Source: Tannerella sp.
GTDB taxonomy: Bacteria; Bacteroidota; Bacteroidia; Bacteroidales; Tannerellaceae
Length of the DNA stretch: 13,763 nt
Direction of reading: 5' to 3'
NCBI GenBank assembly: GCA_031268395.1
Contig: JAIRXI010000069.1
Location: 1 to 13,763, forward strand
The stretch's first letter is position 1. The number at the start of each line of letters is the position of its first letter. The notes below the pieces were generated by a model. It was not told the DNA's origin. It saw only the letters and a list, made by a program, of their open reading frames with translations, and searched no databases. Shown here in pieces: positions 1 to 8,075 of this stretch. The translations under genes were made by a program, and so were the position numbers.

Positions 1-1740
1 AAAATAGGGATTGATTTTACACCTTTTGACGGATTAAAAATTCAGGCAATAGTGGCTCCTGTATTCAATGGGACGAAACAGAAAAACTGGAGGAAATCAA
101 TCCCCTGGTATTTATCGGACGATCCCACCGTTCAGGGTGGATACATTCAGCAACCTACTACACTGTCGGAAACGCGGAATGATAATCATCGTATCACCTC
201 TCAATTTTTGATACACTATGACAAAACCTTCGGCGACCATGCACTTAACTTGATGGCCGGTTATGAAGACCGTTACGAATTTAACGAAGAGTTGGGCGCT
301 TCGCGCAATAATTATGAATTAGATACTTATCCATACCTGAATATAGGTCCGCTCGAACTGAGAGACAACAGCGGTGCGGCCTACGAATATGCGCGACAAT
401 CGTTCTTCGGGCGAATCATGTATGGATATCGAAATAAATATCTGTTACAGGCGAATGTCCGTTACGATGCATCATCAAGATTTGCAAAAGATTACCGATG
501 GGGCGTTTTCCCTTCTGTGTCTGCCGGATGGGTAATTTCTCAGGAAGATTTCATGAAAGATGTATCGGCTCTTTCGTTCCTGAAACTTCGCATTTCTTAT
601 GGTACGCTTGGCAACGAACGCATAGGCAACTATCCTTACCAGGCGACTATGGCTTTTGAAAATGCATTATTCTTTCAGGGTGGTAATGTCGTATCCCAGC
701 AGGGAGCAGCTCAACCGCGCTATGCAATCAAGGATATCACATGGGAAACGACAGAAAGTTACGATGTCGGTATAGATGCTTATTTCCTTGACAGCCGGCT
801 GCGTTTTTCGGGCGATTTTTATAAAAAGAATACGAAAGACATGTTGCTTGCTCTCCAAATACCAACCTACATGGGATTTGATAATCCTGACCAGAATACC
901 GGAAAAATGCACACGACAGGATGGGAAATTAACTTGGGATGGAGTGACAGAATCGGAGAGATTGGTTACAGCATTGATTTTAACCTCTCGGATTTCAAAT
1001 CGGTAATGGACGATCTGGGTGGCACCGAATTTCTGGGTGACCAAATCAAAATTAAAGGAAGCGAATTTAATGAATGGTACGGGTATCGGACTAACGGCCT
1101 TTTCCAGACAGCGGAGGATTTGTCCGACGCTGCATTGATCAGTGGGAGTACCAAACCCGGCGATGTACGGTACATAGATGTATCCGGGGCCGACGGTTCC
1201 CCCGACGGACGTATTTCACCCGAATACGACCGCGTATTATTGGGCGGTTCACTCCCGAGATATACATACGGAAGTAATATTCGATTGAACTATAAAGATT
1301 TTGATTTGGGGATTACTATTCAAGGCGTTGGAAAACAGAATGTACGGATGGAAAGCGACTGGGTTCAGCCTCTGCTTCAAAACTGGCTGAATATAACCAC
1401 CTTGCTCGATAGGGATTATTACAGTCAATACAATACCGCCGAACAGAATCTTGCGGTAAAATATCCGCGCCTCACTTATTCCAATCCCGGTAATAATTAT
1501 ACGATGTCGGATATCTGGATGTTCAACGGACGTTATTTGCGACTGAAAAATATCAATTTGGGATACAATATTCCCAAGCAGCTGACGCACAAGGCAAAAA
1601 TCCAGGGTATAAGGTTGTATACCAGCATTTCGGATTTATTTTGCCTGAATAAATACCCGAAAGGATATGATCCGGAAAGCGATATAAACAGCTATCCTAT
1701 CACGGCTACCGTCATTTTTGGAGCGGCGATTAAATTTTAA
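1..1740 (+). CDS. SusC/RagA-family TonB-dependent outer-membrane transporter, C-terminal part (5' end outside window)
   Basis: The frame is open from base 1 and ends at TAA 1738-1740, giving 579 residues. This is roughly the C-terminal half of a family whose members are usually about 1000 residues. The signal peptide, carboxypeptidase-like N-terminal domain and plug lie upstream of the window. What is visible is beta-barrel: alternating aromatic strands, SusC-type phrases such as FGRIMYGYRNKYLLQANVRYD, SRFAKDYRWGVFPSVSAGW and SFLKLRISYGTLGNE, the GRYLRLKNINLGYNIP segment near the end, and a terminal phenylalanine (AAIKF) typical of outer-membrane barrels. In this family the barrel imports glycan oligomers or peptides with TonB energy, capped by a SusD lipoprotein. 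The SusD-like gene follows 18 bases downstream. The substrate cannot be read from the sequence. Confidence 0.95.
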   Translation, partial: KIGIDFTPFDGLKIQAIVAPVFNGTKQKNWRKSIPWYLSDDPTVQGGYIQQPTTLSETRNDNHRITSQFLIHYDKTFGDHALNLMAGYEDRYEFNEELGASRNNYELDTYPYLNIGPLELRDNSGAAYEYARQSFFGRIMYGYRNKYLLQANVRYDASSRFAKDYRWGVFPSVSAGWVISQEDFMKDVSALSFLKLRISYGTLGNERIGNYPYQATMAFENALFFQGGNVVSQQGAAQPRYAIKDITWETTESYDVGIDAYFLDSRLRFSGDFYKKNTKDMLLALQIPTYMGFDNPDQNTGKMHTTGWEINLGWSDRIGEIGYSIDFNLSDFKSVMDDLGGTEFLGDQIKIKGSEFNEWYGYRTNGLFQTAEDLSDAALISGSTKPGDVRYIDVSGADGSPDGRISPEYDRVLLGGSLPRYTYGSNIRLNYKDFDLGITIQGVGKQNVRMESDWVQPLLQNWLNITTLLDRDYYSQYNTAEQNLAVKYPRLTYSNPGNNYTMSDIWMFNGRYLRLKNINLGYNIPKQLTHKAKIQGIRLYTSISDLFCLNKYPKGYDPESDINSYPITATVIFGAAIKF

Positions 1741-1758
1741 ACTTAAAAAGATAAGAAA

Positions 1759-3468
1759 ATGAAATATATATTTTTTGTCATTGCAGTATTTTTTCTGTTC
1801 TCGTGCCATGATATGGATTTGAATCCTCTGGCAGAAGGGTCTACCGAGACCTGGTTTTCGACCGAGACAGAGCTGGTTATGTCCATCAATGATTTGTACC
1901 GTGACCCTTTCTGGCCATTGACTCAGGGGAATGGAGACGGAGGCGATGATGCCTGGACGGACGACTGGATGTATCGTGAGGCATTGACTCCTGTTACCGG
2001 CGCTACGATTACCAGTGAATGGGGAAAAGCCAATACTACTTACTGGTTAAATTCGTACAAAGCCATTACACGGTGTAATACTTTATTGAACAATTTAAGT
2101 CGTTCGGCAGATAAAATCCCCGGACAGATGCTTGTGCGTTATGAAGCGGAAGTACGTTTTATCAGGGCTTGCCAGTATGCGAAGTTGATATTTTATTTCG
2201 GCGACGTGGTTTTTTATATGGAACCGCTGATGGACATCAGCGAAGCCTTCGCCAAGGGAAGAACAAGCAAGGCCTCCGTTTTACCCGAAGTATACAAAGA
2301 TTTTGATTTTGCTGCAGAAAACCTGCCTGCCACGTATGGTAATTCTGCCCTTCAGCGAGCAACCAGGGGCGCTGCTTATGCCATGAAAGCCCGTACTGCC
2401 TTGTGCGAAGGAGATTATGCCACGGCTAAAACAGCAGCAAAAGCCTGTATGGATTTGAATGTTTACAAATTACATCCCGACTTTTCGTCTTTGTTCCTGA
2501 CAGGCACTAAACAATCGGATGAATTTGTGTTTGTATTGCCTCGTTCCGTTGAATTTAAACTTACTGTTGCTATTCAGGATGTTGTTCCAAGAAATGCCGG
2601 AGGATGGGGGGCATGGAGTCCTACCTGGGAATTGTTCTGTTCGTTCCTGTGCACGGATGGGCTTTCCATAGATGAATCTCCATTGTATGACCCGCAAAAT
2701 CCGTTCAGGAATCGCGACCCGCGTTGTACGGCAACTATTATTGAGTTTGAAACACCGCACCTGGGTTTTATGTACCAGCCTCATCCCGATTCTCTACAGG
2801 TAATGAACTTCAGTACCGGCAGAAAACAGACAAATAACGATACCCGCGGCAATGCGCAGTTCGCATCGTTCAACGGTTTGCTGTGGAAAAAAGGCGTGGA
2901 TAACACCTGGCTGCAAAACGGATGGCAGGTTGATCCTGCCAAGTTGATTGTACGATATGCAGACGTATTACTGATGTATGCCGAAGCTAAAATAGAATCG
3001 GACGATATCGACCAGTACGTGTTGGACGCTATCAATCAGGTACGTGCCCGTGCTTACGGTGTGTCTTATACGCAAACCGACAAATATCCGGCCGTGACTA
3101 CTGTCGACCGGACACAACTGCGTCGCATACTGCGCATGGAACGCCGCATGGAGTTTGCTTTCGAGGGGCGACGGTATACGGACATTATTCGCTGGAAACT
3201 GGCGGAAAAAGTGCTGAACCTGCCTAATTACGGCATGCTGGATCCTGCGGAACTTCGCGAGAAAATTGTCGGTAAAGGCCTCTGGTTTTTTCCGGAAACG
3301 CCACCCGTTGATGAGGATGGCGTAGCCGATTTTTCAATCATGTATAACAAGGGGTTGATAAAAATGATTACCCAGCGTTCATTTGATGCGACCAGGCAGT
3401 ACCTGTGGCCTATTCCGGCCAAAGATATACTGATCAACGGAAACCTGACACAAAACCCCAATTATTAA
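1759..3468 (+). CDS. SusD/RagB-family outer-membrane nutrient-binding lipoprotein
   Basis: This 569-residue protein starts with a short lipoprotein signal, and the lipobox LFSC places the lipidated cysteine at residue 16. The length is normal for SusD. Family hallmarks are visible: an early ETWFSTETELVMSINDLY segment, the TPR-like helices NSYKAITRCNTLLNNL and RFIRACQYAKLIFYFGDVVF, the conserved RYADVLLMYAEAKI helix, RMERRMEFAFEGRRYTDIIRW, and the C-terminal PIPAKDILINGNLTQNPNY signature. SusD proteins sit on the cell surface as a hinged lid over the SusC barrel and bind the imported ligand. The gene follows its SusC partner after 18 bases and is surely co-transcribed with it. The ligand is unknown. 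A terminator-like hairpin follows the stop codon. Confidence 0.95.
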   Translation: MKYIFFVIAVFFLFSCHDMDLNPLAEGSTETWFSTETELVMSINDLYRDPFWPLTQGNGDGGDDAWTDDWMYREALTPVTGATITSEWGKANTTYWLNSYKAITRCNTLLNNLSRSADKIPGQMLVRYEAEVRFIRACQYAKLIFYFGDVVFYMEPLMDISEAFAKGRTSKASVLPEVYKDFDFAAENLPATYGNSALQRATRGAAYAMKARTALCEGDYATAKTAAKACMDLNVYKLHPDFSSLFLTGTKQSDEFVFVLPRSVEFKLTVAIQDVVPRNAGGWGAWSPTWELFCSFLCTDGLSIDESPLYDPQNPFRNRDPRCTATIIEFETPHLGFMYQPHPDSLQVMNFSTGRKQTNNDTRGNAQFASFNGLLWKKGVDNTWLQNGWQVDPAKLIVRYADVLLMYAEAKIESDDIDQYVLDAINQVRARAYGVSYTQTDKYPAVTTVDRTQLRRILRMERRMEFAFEGRRYTDIIRWKLAEKVLNLPNYGMLDPAELREKIVGKGLWFFPETPPVDEDGVADFSIMYNKGLIKMITQRSFDATRQYLWPIPAKDILINGNLTQNPNY

Positions 3469-3480
3469 CCCGATAAACGC

Positions 3481-3526
3481 CTCTCCCTGCTCCTTGAAAT
3501 AAGCAGGGAGAGAGGTTTATTTATTT
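3481..3526 (+). terminator. Intrinsic terminator-like hairpin after the susD-like gene
   Basis: An 11-bp perfect stem (CTCTCCCTGCT at 3481-3491 with AGCAGGGAGAG at 3502-3512) encloses a 10-base loop. A T-rich stretch (TTTATTTATTTC) follows just after the stem. It begins 12 bases after the SusD stop and ends just before the next start codon. It could terminate or attenuate SusC/SusD transcription ahead of the two paralogous genes. The tract is interrupted by A residues, so read-through is likely. Confidence 0.6.
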
Positions 3527-3529
3527 CAA

Positions 3530-4981
3530 ATGAAAATCAAAATGAAAGTATATATACCTTTATTGTTTCTATTTATGTCCATTTCCTGTTTCTCGCAGGA
3601 GAGGGTGCAGGCTGGCGGCGTTTTTCCCCATTTGGCGATGGTAGCCGATCATTCGCCGCGTACCGAAGCCGGCACAGGGGCATTGTTCCCATGGGCGAAC
3701 AGGCTATGGGTCATTACTTATGTGGCGCATCTGGACCGTTCGGGTTCCGGGACGGGCCTGTATGAAATCAATGAGAAGATGGAACTGCTAAAAAGGCCGG
3801 AGAGTGTGGTCGGGACGTACGCCAACAGACTACTGCACAGCGAAACCAGTCAGTTGATTATCGGGCCGCATATTATCGACATCAATGGCAATGTCCGCAC
3901 TGTCGACGGCGTGAAAAAACACCGCCTGGCCGCCACGCTGACACATCTTACCGAACCTGCCGATAAAGTATATTTTTTGGCTATGGAAGGAGAATTTTTT
4001 GAAGTAAACGTGCATACGCTTGAGACGAAACTTCTTTTTAATCTGATGGACGAATTGAAAGAGCCTCCAGGTTCGAAGCCGCATTTCAAGTCGGGATTTA
4101 CCCGCCACGGGAAAGTGGTCGTTTGCAATAACAGCTATACAACGCAGGATTACAACCGCGAATGGAATGCCGGCCGGCTGGCCGAATGGGACGGGAAAAC
4201 ATGGACGGTTCTTGAAGAAAAACCGTTTACCGAAGTGTGGAGCGCATCGGCTTTTGGTGCGCCGATTCTCGCTACCGGATGGGATAACGCCTCGGCTATT
4301 TTAAAAGTATACGTACCCCGCAGTAAGGAATGGCTCACATATCGCCTGCCCAAGTCGAGCAGGAGTTATGACGAAACAAGCAATTCCGAGTGGCTGCGAA
4401 TCCGTGAAGTAGAAACGGAACGCGCCCTGATGGACTGTCACGGTTTGTTTTATGAAATCGGATTCCATCTATATGCCAATCAGTTATGGGCGATCAAACC
4501 GGTTTGTTCGCATTTGAGAGTAATACCTGATTTTTGTTCATGGCGGGGCATGCTGGTGTTCGGTGGCAATCAGGGTACTCCGATGAAATTCGGCGCGGCT
4601 GATGCCAATCCGTTAGCAGGACAACCGCAAGCCGGATTATGGTTCGGGAAAACAGACGATCTTTGGAACTGGGGAAAGCCCGGTGGCGAAGGCGGAGTAT
4701 GGTATGACGATCCGGTGGTCGCCGGACAGCCGTCTGACCCCTATCTGATGTACGGATTCGATAAAAAATCTCTCCACCTGTGGCATAACAGCGCTTCCGA
4801 GGTCGGGTTTGATATCGAAGTGGATGTGACGGGCAACGGAACGTTCAAAAACTATGCGCGTAAAACCGTAAAGCCCGGCGAATATCTGCATTACGAGTTC
4901 CCTGACGGATTCAGCGCCCGGTGGATCAGGCTTACTTCCAACCGGAACTGCGTGGCGACCGCATGGTTTGTTTATAACTGA
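3530..4981 (+). CDS. Secreted protein of unrecognised family, single-module paralogue of the next gene
   Basis: The protein has 483 residues from ATG 3530; an in-frame ATG at 3542 is equally plausible. It begins with a signal peptide (hydrophobic core about residues 7-19). The cleavage site looks like signal peptidase I near CFS/Q, because C20 has a poor lipobox (SISC). The mature protein is rich in short beta-strand patterns with Trp, Gly and Asp turns, such as GALFPWANRLWVITY, ILATGWDNASAILKVY and RGMLVFGGN, which suggests a beta-propeller-like body. A C-terminal part (about 375-483) reads like a beta-sandwich. Short landmarks are SDPYLMYGFDKK, DVTGNG, TVKPGEY and ARWIRLTS. All of these recur in the downstream protein, so the two are paralogues. 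I do not recognise a named family and see no catalytic motif. The position after SusC/SusD suggests a surface or periplasmic role in the same uptake pathway, possibly ligand binding; that is inference. Confidence 0.8.
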   Translation: MKIKMKVYIPLLFLFMSISCFSQERVQAGGVFPHLAMVADHSPRTEAGTGALFPWANRLWVITYVAHLDRSGSGTGLYEINEKMELLKRPESVVGTYANRLLHSETSQLIIGPHIIDINGNVRTVDGVKKHRLAATLTHLTEPADKVYFLAMEGEFFEVNVHTLETKLLFNLMDELKEPPGSKPHFKSGFTRHGKVVVCNNSYTTQDYNREWNAGRLAEWDGKTWTVLEEKPFTEVWSASAFGAPILATGWDNASAILKVYVPRSKEWLTYRLPKSSRSYDETSNSEWLRIREVETERALMDCHGLFYEIGFHLYANQLWAIKPVCSHLRVIPDFCSWRGMLVFGGNQGTPMKFGAADANPLAGQPQAGLWFGKTDDLWNWGKPGGEGGVWYDDPVVAGQPSDPYLMYGFDKKSLHLWHNSASEVGFDIEVDVTGNGTFKNYARKTVKPGEYLHYEFPDGFSARWIRLTSNRNCVATAWFVYN

Positions 4982-5110
4982 TAACTGTTTGAACGAATAT
5001 CCGCAGGAAAAACGCTGTCGCTATGATGCGGAAAGTTATCATTTGCTTAATAATTCATCTATTTGTACTCAATTCTTCAACAGGATAATAATAAAATTAA
5101 TCATATTCAT

Positions 5111-7573
5111 ATGAAAACTGTCAACCAACTAATTATACTGTCATGCCTGACATGCCTTTTCGCCTGTAACCGGACGCCGGATGCAGGGAACAGCATCAGC
5201 GGCATTTATCCGCACCTGGCGCATTACAACGATGAGGGGGAATGTGGCCACGGCGCCGTTGTGCCCTGGGGCGGATATCTCTGGACGATCACCTACGGGC
5301 CTCATCTCCCGTTCGGCTCGTCGGATAAACTTTACCGTATCTCTCCGGATATGGAACAGGAAACAATGCAGGAAAGCATCGGCGGCACGCCTGCCAACCG
5401 CATGATACATACCGAAAGCGGCCAGCTTTTTATCGGCCCTTATGCCATTGACGGACAGGGGCGCATCAAGGCGATTCCCTATACGGTGATGCCGGGACGA
5501 CACACCGGAAACGCACGTCATCTGACCGATCCGGCCGGCAGGATTTATTATGGCACCATGGAAGAAGGCTTCTATGAAGTCGATGTAAATACGCTGGATG
5601 TACATCAACTGTATGTCGACGGGAACGTTGTACGAAGGGAGGGGAGTATGGACCAATTCAGTCCCCTGTTGCCGGGCGTGCATGGCAAGGGTCTGTATTC
5701 CGGGCAAGGCGTCATGGTCTATAGCAATAACGGCGAAGACACGCAGGAAGCCCTCCGGCGGTTTGACGTCGAGTCGGGTTCCCTCTCGGAATGGAACGGT
5801 ACGGAATGGAAGCTGATACGCCGCAACCAGTTCGTCGAAGTTACCGGTCCGGGCGGCATCTGCGGTAATCCCAAGCCGGAAACAGACCCGATATGGGCTA
5901 CCGGATGGGACCACAAGTCCGTCATTCTTGGCGTTCGCGAAGCCGGCGAAGGATGGCATTTCTATCGCCTGCCTAAAGCCAGTCACAGTTACGACGGGGC
6001 GCATGGATGGAATACCGAATGGCCGCGTATCCGAAACATCGGCACGGATGACCGTCCGGACTACCTGATGACGATGCACGGACTTTTCTGGCGTTTCCCC
6101 GCTTCGTTTTCTTCCGGTAACTCGGCCGGGATTCGCCCCCGTTCCGCGTACCTGAAAGTTATCGGCGACTTTGCACGCTGGAATGACCGGCTTGTATTCG
6201 GATGCGACGACTCCGCGCAGAAAGAATTTCTCAACAAACGTAAAGCCAAAGGCGGCATCGAAGGACCTGGACAGTCGAACTCCAATCTTTGGTTTACATC
6301 CCTCTCCAGACCGGATGAGCTGGGGCCGGCGACGGCGGCGGGCGCCGTATGGGAAAATGAAAGCGTCGACGCCGGCAGGGTTTCCGAGCCTTTCCTCTTC
6401 AGTGGATGGGAGATTCGCAGTTGCTGGATAGAAAACAGAGGTGCTCAGCCCGTCACATTCACTTTCGAGACAGATGTCGATGGCAACGACCGGTGGAACG
6501 AACTGACATCCGTCACCCTGCCGGCCGGCCATGCCATACAGATGCCGTTCTCCGGCGAAAAAGGCGAGTGGATCCGTGTAAGGACGGACCGGAACACGGT
6601 TGCCACAGTCAGTTTCAACTATGCGACGCCCGACCGGCGTCCGACCGTGCCCGGCGGAATATTCGACGGTCTGACGCCCGTCGAAAGCAATCATACCCTC
6701 GGCGGACTGCTGTACGGTCTGGGAGATAACCGCCGTGCACTGGGTTTGCTGGCTAACAGCACGGAGGGCGACGGGACGGTCGAAACGGGCTATTACGAAA
6801 TGGCCGACAGACTGACACTGAAACGGGTCGACGATGCCGAAACAGCCGGCTTCATCCGCTCAAACTTTGCCATTCCGCAGCAAACCGTCCATATCGATGA
6901 ATCTTCCGTATTGATTGTCGATGATTCGGGTCGCCGGTGGCGCCTCCCGCTCGGCCATGAAACGTTCGCGTCGCTGACCGGCCGGGGCGTTCTGCGAATC
7001 TGCCGGGAAATTGCCACCGAACGCGACCTGTTCAACTGCATGGGCACTTTCTACGAACTTCCAGCCGAAAACGCGGACGGATACGCTAAAATACGCCCCG
7101 TCGCTTCACACAACTACCGCATCAACGACTATGCTTCGTATCGCGGTATGTTAGTCCTCACCGGAGTCTCCCCGGACGACACGCGGAATAATCCACACAT
7201 CATCGTTTCCGACGACCGCAAGGCGGCCGTATGGGTCGGCGCCATCGACGACCTGTGGCAATTGGGCAAACCTGTCGGACACGGCGGACCCTGGAAAAAT
7301 ACTCGCGTGAGCGCTGATGAAAAGTCGGACCCCTACCTGATTGCTTTTTACGACAAAAAAACGCTCTTTCTGTCGCATCAGGCAACCGAAGACGTCACAT
7401 TCACCATCGAAGCCGATCCGACGGGCAACGGCGACTGGATGAACTACGCCGTCTGTACCGTCAAACCGGGCGAAACTTGGGAGTATGCCTTCCCTGAAAC
7501 CTTTCAGGCCCGATGGATACGATTCACGTCCGGCGCCGATGCCACGGTCACAACCCGGCTGGAGTACGAATAA
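5111..7573 (+). CDS. Lipoprotein of unrecognised family with one full and one shortened copy of the upstream protein's module
   Basis: I chose ATG 5111 over an in-frame ATG at 5063 because it gives a standard lipoprotein signal: MKTVNQLII, then lipobox LFAC with Cys19, followed by a polar Asn-Arg stretch. The result is 820 residues. Residues 31-505 match the whole length of the upstream 483-residue protein: GIYPHLA against GVFPHLA, GHGAVVPWGGYLWTITY against GTGALFPWANRLWVITY, PIWATGWDHKSVILGV against PILATGWDNASAILKV, and MHGLFWRFP against CHGLFYEIG. Residues about 515-820 are a second copy: CMGTFYELP, SYRGMLVLTG, DDLWQLGKPVGHGG, SDPYLIAFYDKK, DPTGNG, TVKPGETW and ARWIRFTS. This second copy lacks the middle of the module. 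I do not know the family and see no catalytic signature. It is probably on the cell surface and co-expressed with its paralogue. Local GC content is visibly higher than in the SusC/SusD genes. Confidence 0.82.
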   Translation: MKTVNQLIILSCLTCLFACNRTPDAGNSISGIYPHLAHYNDEGECGHGAVVPWGGYLWTITYGPHLPFGSSDKLYRISPDMEQETMQESIGGTPANRMIHTESGQLFIGPYAIDGQGRIKAIPYTVMPGRHTGNARHLTDPAGRIYYGTMEEGFYEVDVNTLDVHQLYVDGNVVRREGSMDQFSPLLPGVHGKGLYSGQGVMVYSNNGEDTQEALRRFDVESGSLSEWNGTEWKLIRRNQFVEVTGPGGICGNPKPETDPIWATGWDHKSVILGVREAGEGWHFYRLPKASHSYDGAHGWNTEWPRIRNIGTDDRPDYLMTMHGLFWRFPASFSSGNSAGIRPRSAYLKVIGDFARWNDRLVFGCDDSAQKEFLNKRKAKGGIEGPGQSNSNLWFTSLSRPDELGPATAAGAVWENESVDAGRVSEPFLFSGWEIRSCWIENRGAQPVTFTFETDVDGNDRWNELTSVTLPAGHAIQMPFSGEKGEWIRVRTDRNTVATVSFNYATPDRRPTVPGGIFDGLTPVESNHTLGGLLYGLGDNRRALGLLANSTEGDGTVETGYYEMADRLTLKRVDDAETAGFIRSNFAIPQQTVHIDESSVLIVDDSGRRWRLPLGHETFASLTGRGVLRICREIATERDLFNCMGTFYELPAENADGYAKIRPVASHNYRINDYASYRGMLVLTGVSPDDTRNNPHIIVSDDRKAAVWVGAIDDLWQLGKPVGHGGPWKNTRVSADEKSDPYLIAFYDKKTLFLSHQATEDVTFTIEADPTGNGDWMNYAVCTVKPGETWEYAFPETFQARWIRFTSGADATVTTRLEYE
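6653..7570 (+). repeat. Coding duplication: second, shortened copy of the paralogue module
   Basis: This segment encodes residues 515-820 of the larger paralogue. Its beginning (YYEMADRLTLKR, then FIRSNF) aligns with residues about 78-101 of the 483-residue protein (LYEINEKMELLKR, then YANRLL). From VLIVDDSGRRWRLP onward it aligns with residues about 257-483. About 140 residues present in the other two copies, the middle of the propeller-like part, are missing. Its C-terminus resembles the single-module protein (TGNG, TVKPGE, ARWIR) more than it resembles the first module of its own chain. Confidence 0.7.
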
Positions 7574-7700
7574 TGTCGCGCTCCAGCTGAAAATCGGAAA
7601 TAACCCGGTGAATTTGTTCCGTGTTATCAGTCCCGTACCCCGACAGTATACGGGAAGTCGTATCGTTTGGCTGAAAAACACAGTCTTTGTAATAGAATGT
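7574..7700. other. Convergent junction without a recognisable gene
   Basis: This stretch lies between the stop of the 820-residue lipoprotein (+) and the point where similarity to RhuM is lost on the - strand. I see no RNA gene. A 7-bp GCTGGAG/CTCCAGC inverted pair at 7558-7587 spans the stop codon but has no T-tract. The - frame stays open here, but its translation is not recognisable RhuM, so a rearrangement breakpoint probably lies at or near 7700. Confidence 0.5.
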
Positions 7701-8060
7701 AAGGCGTTGTGTCGCCCAGACCCTGAACTTCGTCGCCACCTGCGATTTAACGCGATAACCGACGGTGATAATCATGTCCAGATTGTAATTCGGAATATTA
7801 CGCCAAACTGAACGGCTTCCTTCCGTCTGAACCTGTAAGAAATTCTTACAGGTTCGCTCTTCCGGCAATTCAGCCTCTTAATAAATATTCCGAATGTGCT
7901 GTACTACATTTTCACGTGTCGTATCAAACAGCATCGCAATCTGCGTCTGCGAAAGCCAAACATCTTTGCCGTCAAAGCGGACATTGACATTGGTTACGCC
8001 ATTATCATCCTGATATAGGACGAATTGGTTGGAGGTGGGTTGCATTTTATCGTTGGACAT
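7701..8060 (-). pseudogene. RhuM-family protein remnant: in-frame stop, C-terminus missing
   Basis: Translation from ATG 8060 gives MSNDKMQPTSNQFVLYQDD, then NVNVRFDGKDVWLSQTQIAM, LFDTTRENVVQHIRNIY and a TAA at 7878-7880. Without any frame change it resumes as EAELPEERTCKNFLQVQTEG, SRSVWRNIPNYNLDMIITVG and YRVKSQVATKFRVWATQRL. Both parts match the N-terminal region of RhuM-family ('virulence protein') polypeptides, which have an HIxNIYxEGEL-type junction exactly where the TAA falls. A single substitution, for example GAA to TAA, would explain it. After ATQRL the similarity ends, while intact family members continue for a long way. The remnant begins 15 bases after the SusD-like gene on the same strand. 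The molecular role of RhuM proteins is poorly defined. This copy is almost certainly non-functional. Confidence 0.85.
7829..7855. repeat. 27-bp perfect palindrome inside the RhuM remnant
   Basis: The left arm GAACCTGTAAGAA (7829-7841) and right arm TTCTTACAGGTTC (7843-7855) are exact reverse complements around a single A. It codes for the TCKNFLQVQ segment of the remnant. There is no following T-tract, so it is not a standard terminator. It could be an operator-like site, or palindromic by chance within the decayed gene. Confidence 0.8.
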
Positions 8061-8075
8061 GATTGTTTATTTGAT

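Noticed and set aside
5035..5068. TTTG and TCTATTTG motifs as a promoter for the larger paralogue
   Set aside because: The -7-like motif lacks the TA and the spacing between the two TTTG motifs is too short, so support is insufficient.
5063..5110. Upstream ATG 5063 as the start of the larger paralogue
   Set aside because: It would place 16 polar residues in front of a textbook lipoprotein signal that starts at ATG 5111.
5141..6694. A 517-codon open frame on the - strand opposite the 820-residue lipoprotein gene
   Set aside because: It is a shadow frame in GC-rich coding DNA. Its translation has no recognisable domain, while the + frame has a lipoprotein signal and a clear paralogue.
7558..7587. 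GCTGGAG/CTCCAGC inverted pair as a terminator of the + strand locus
   Set aside because: The stem is only 7 bp, the 16-base loop is long and no T-tract follows.
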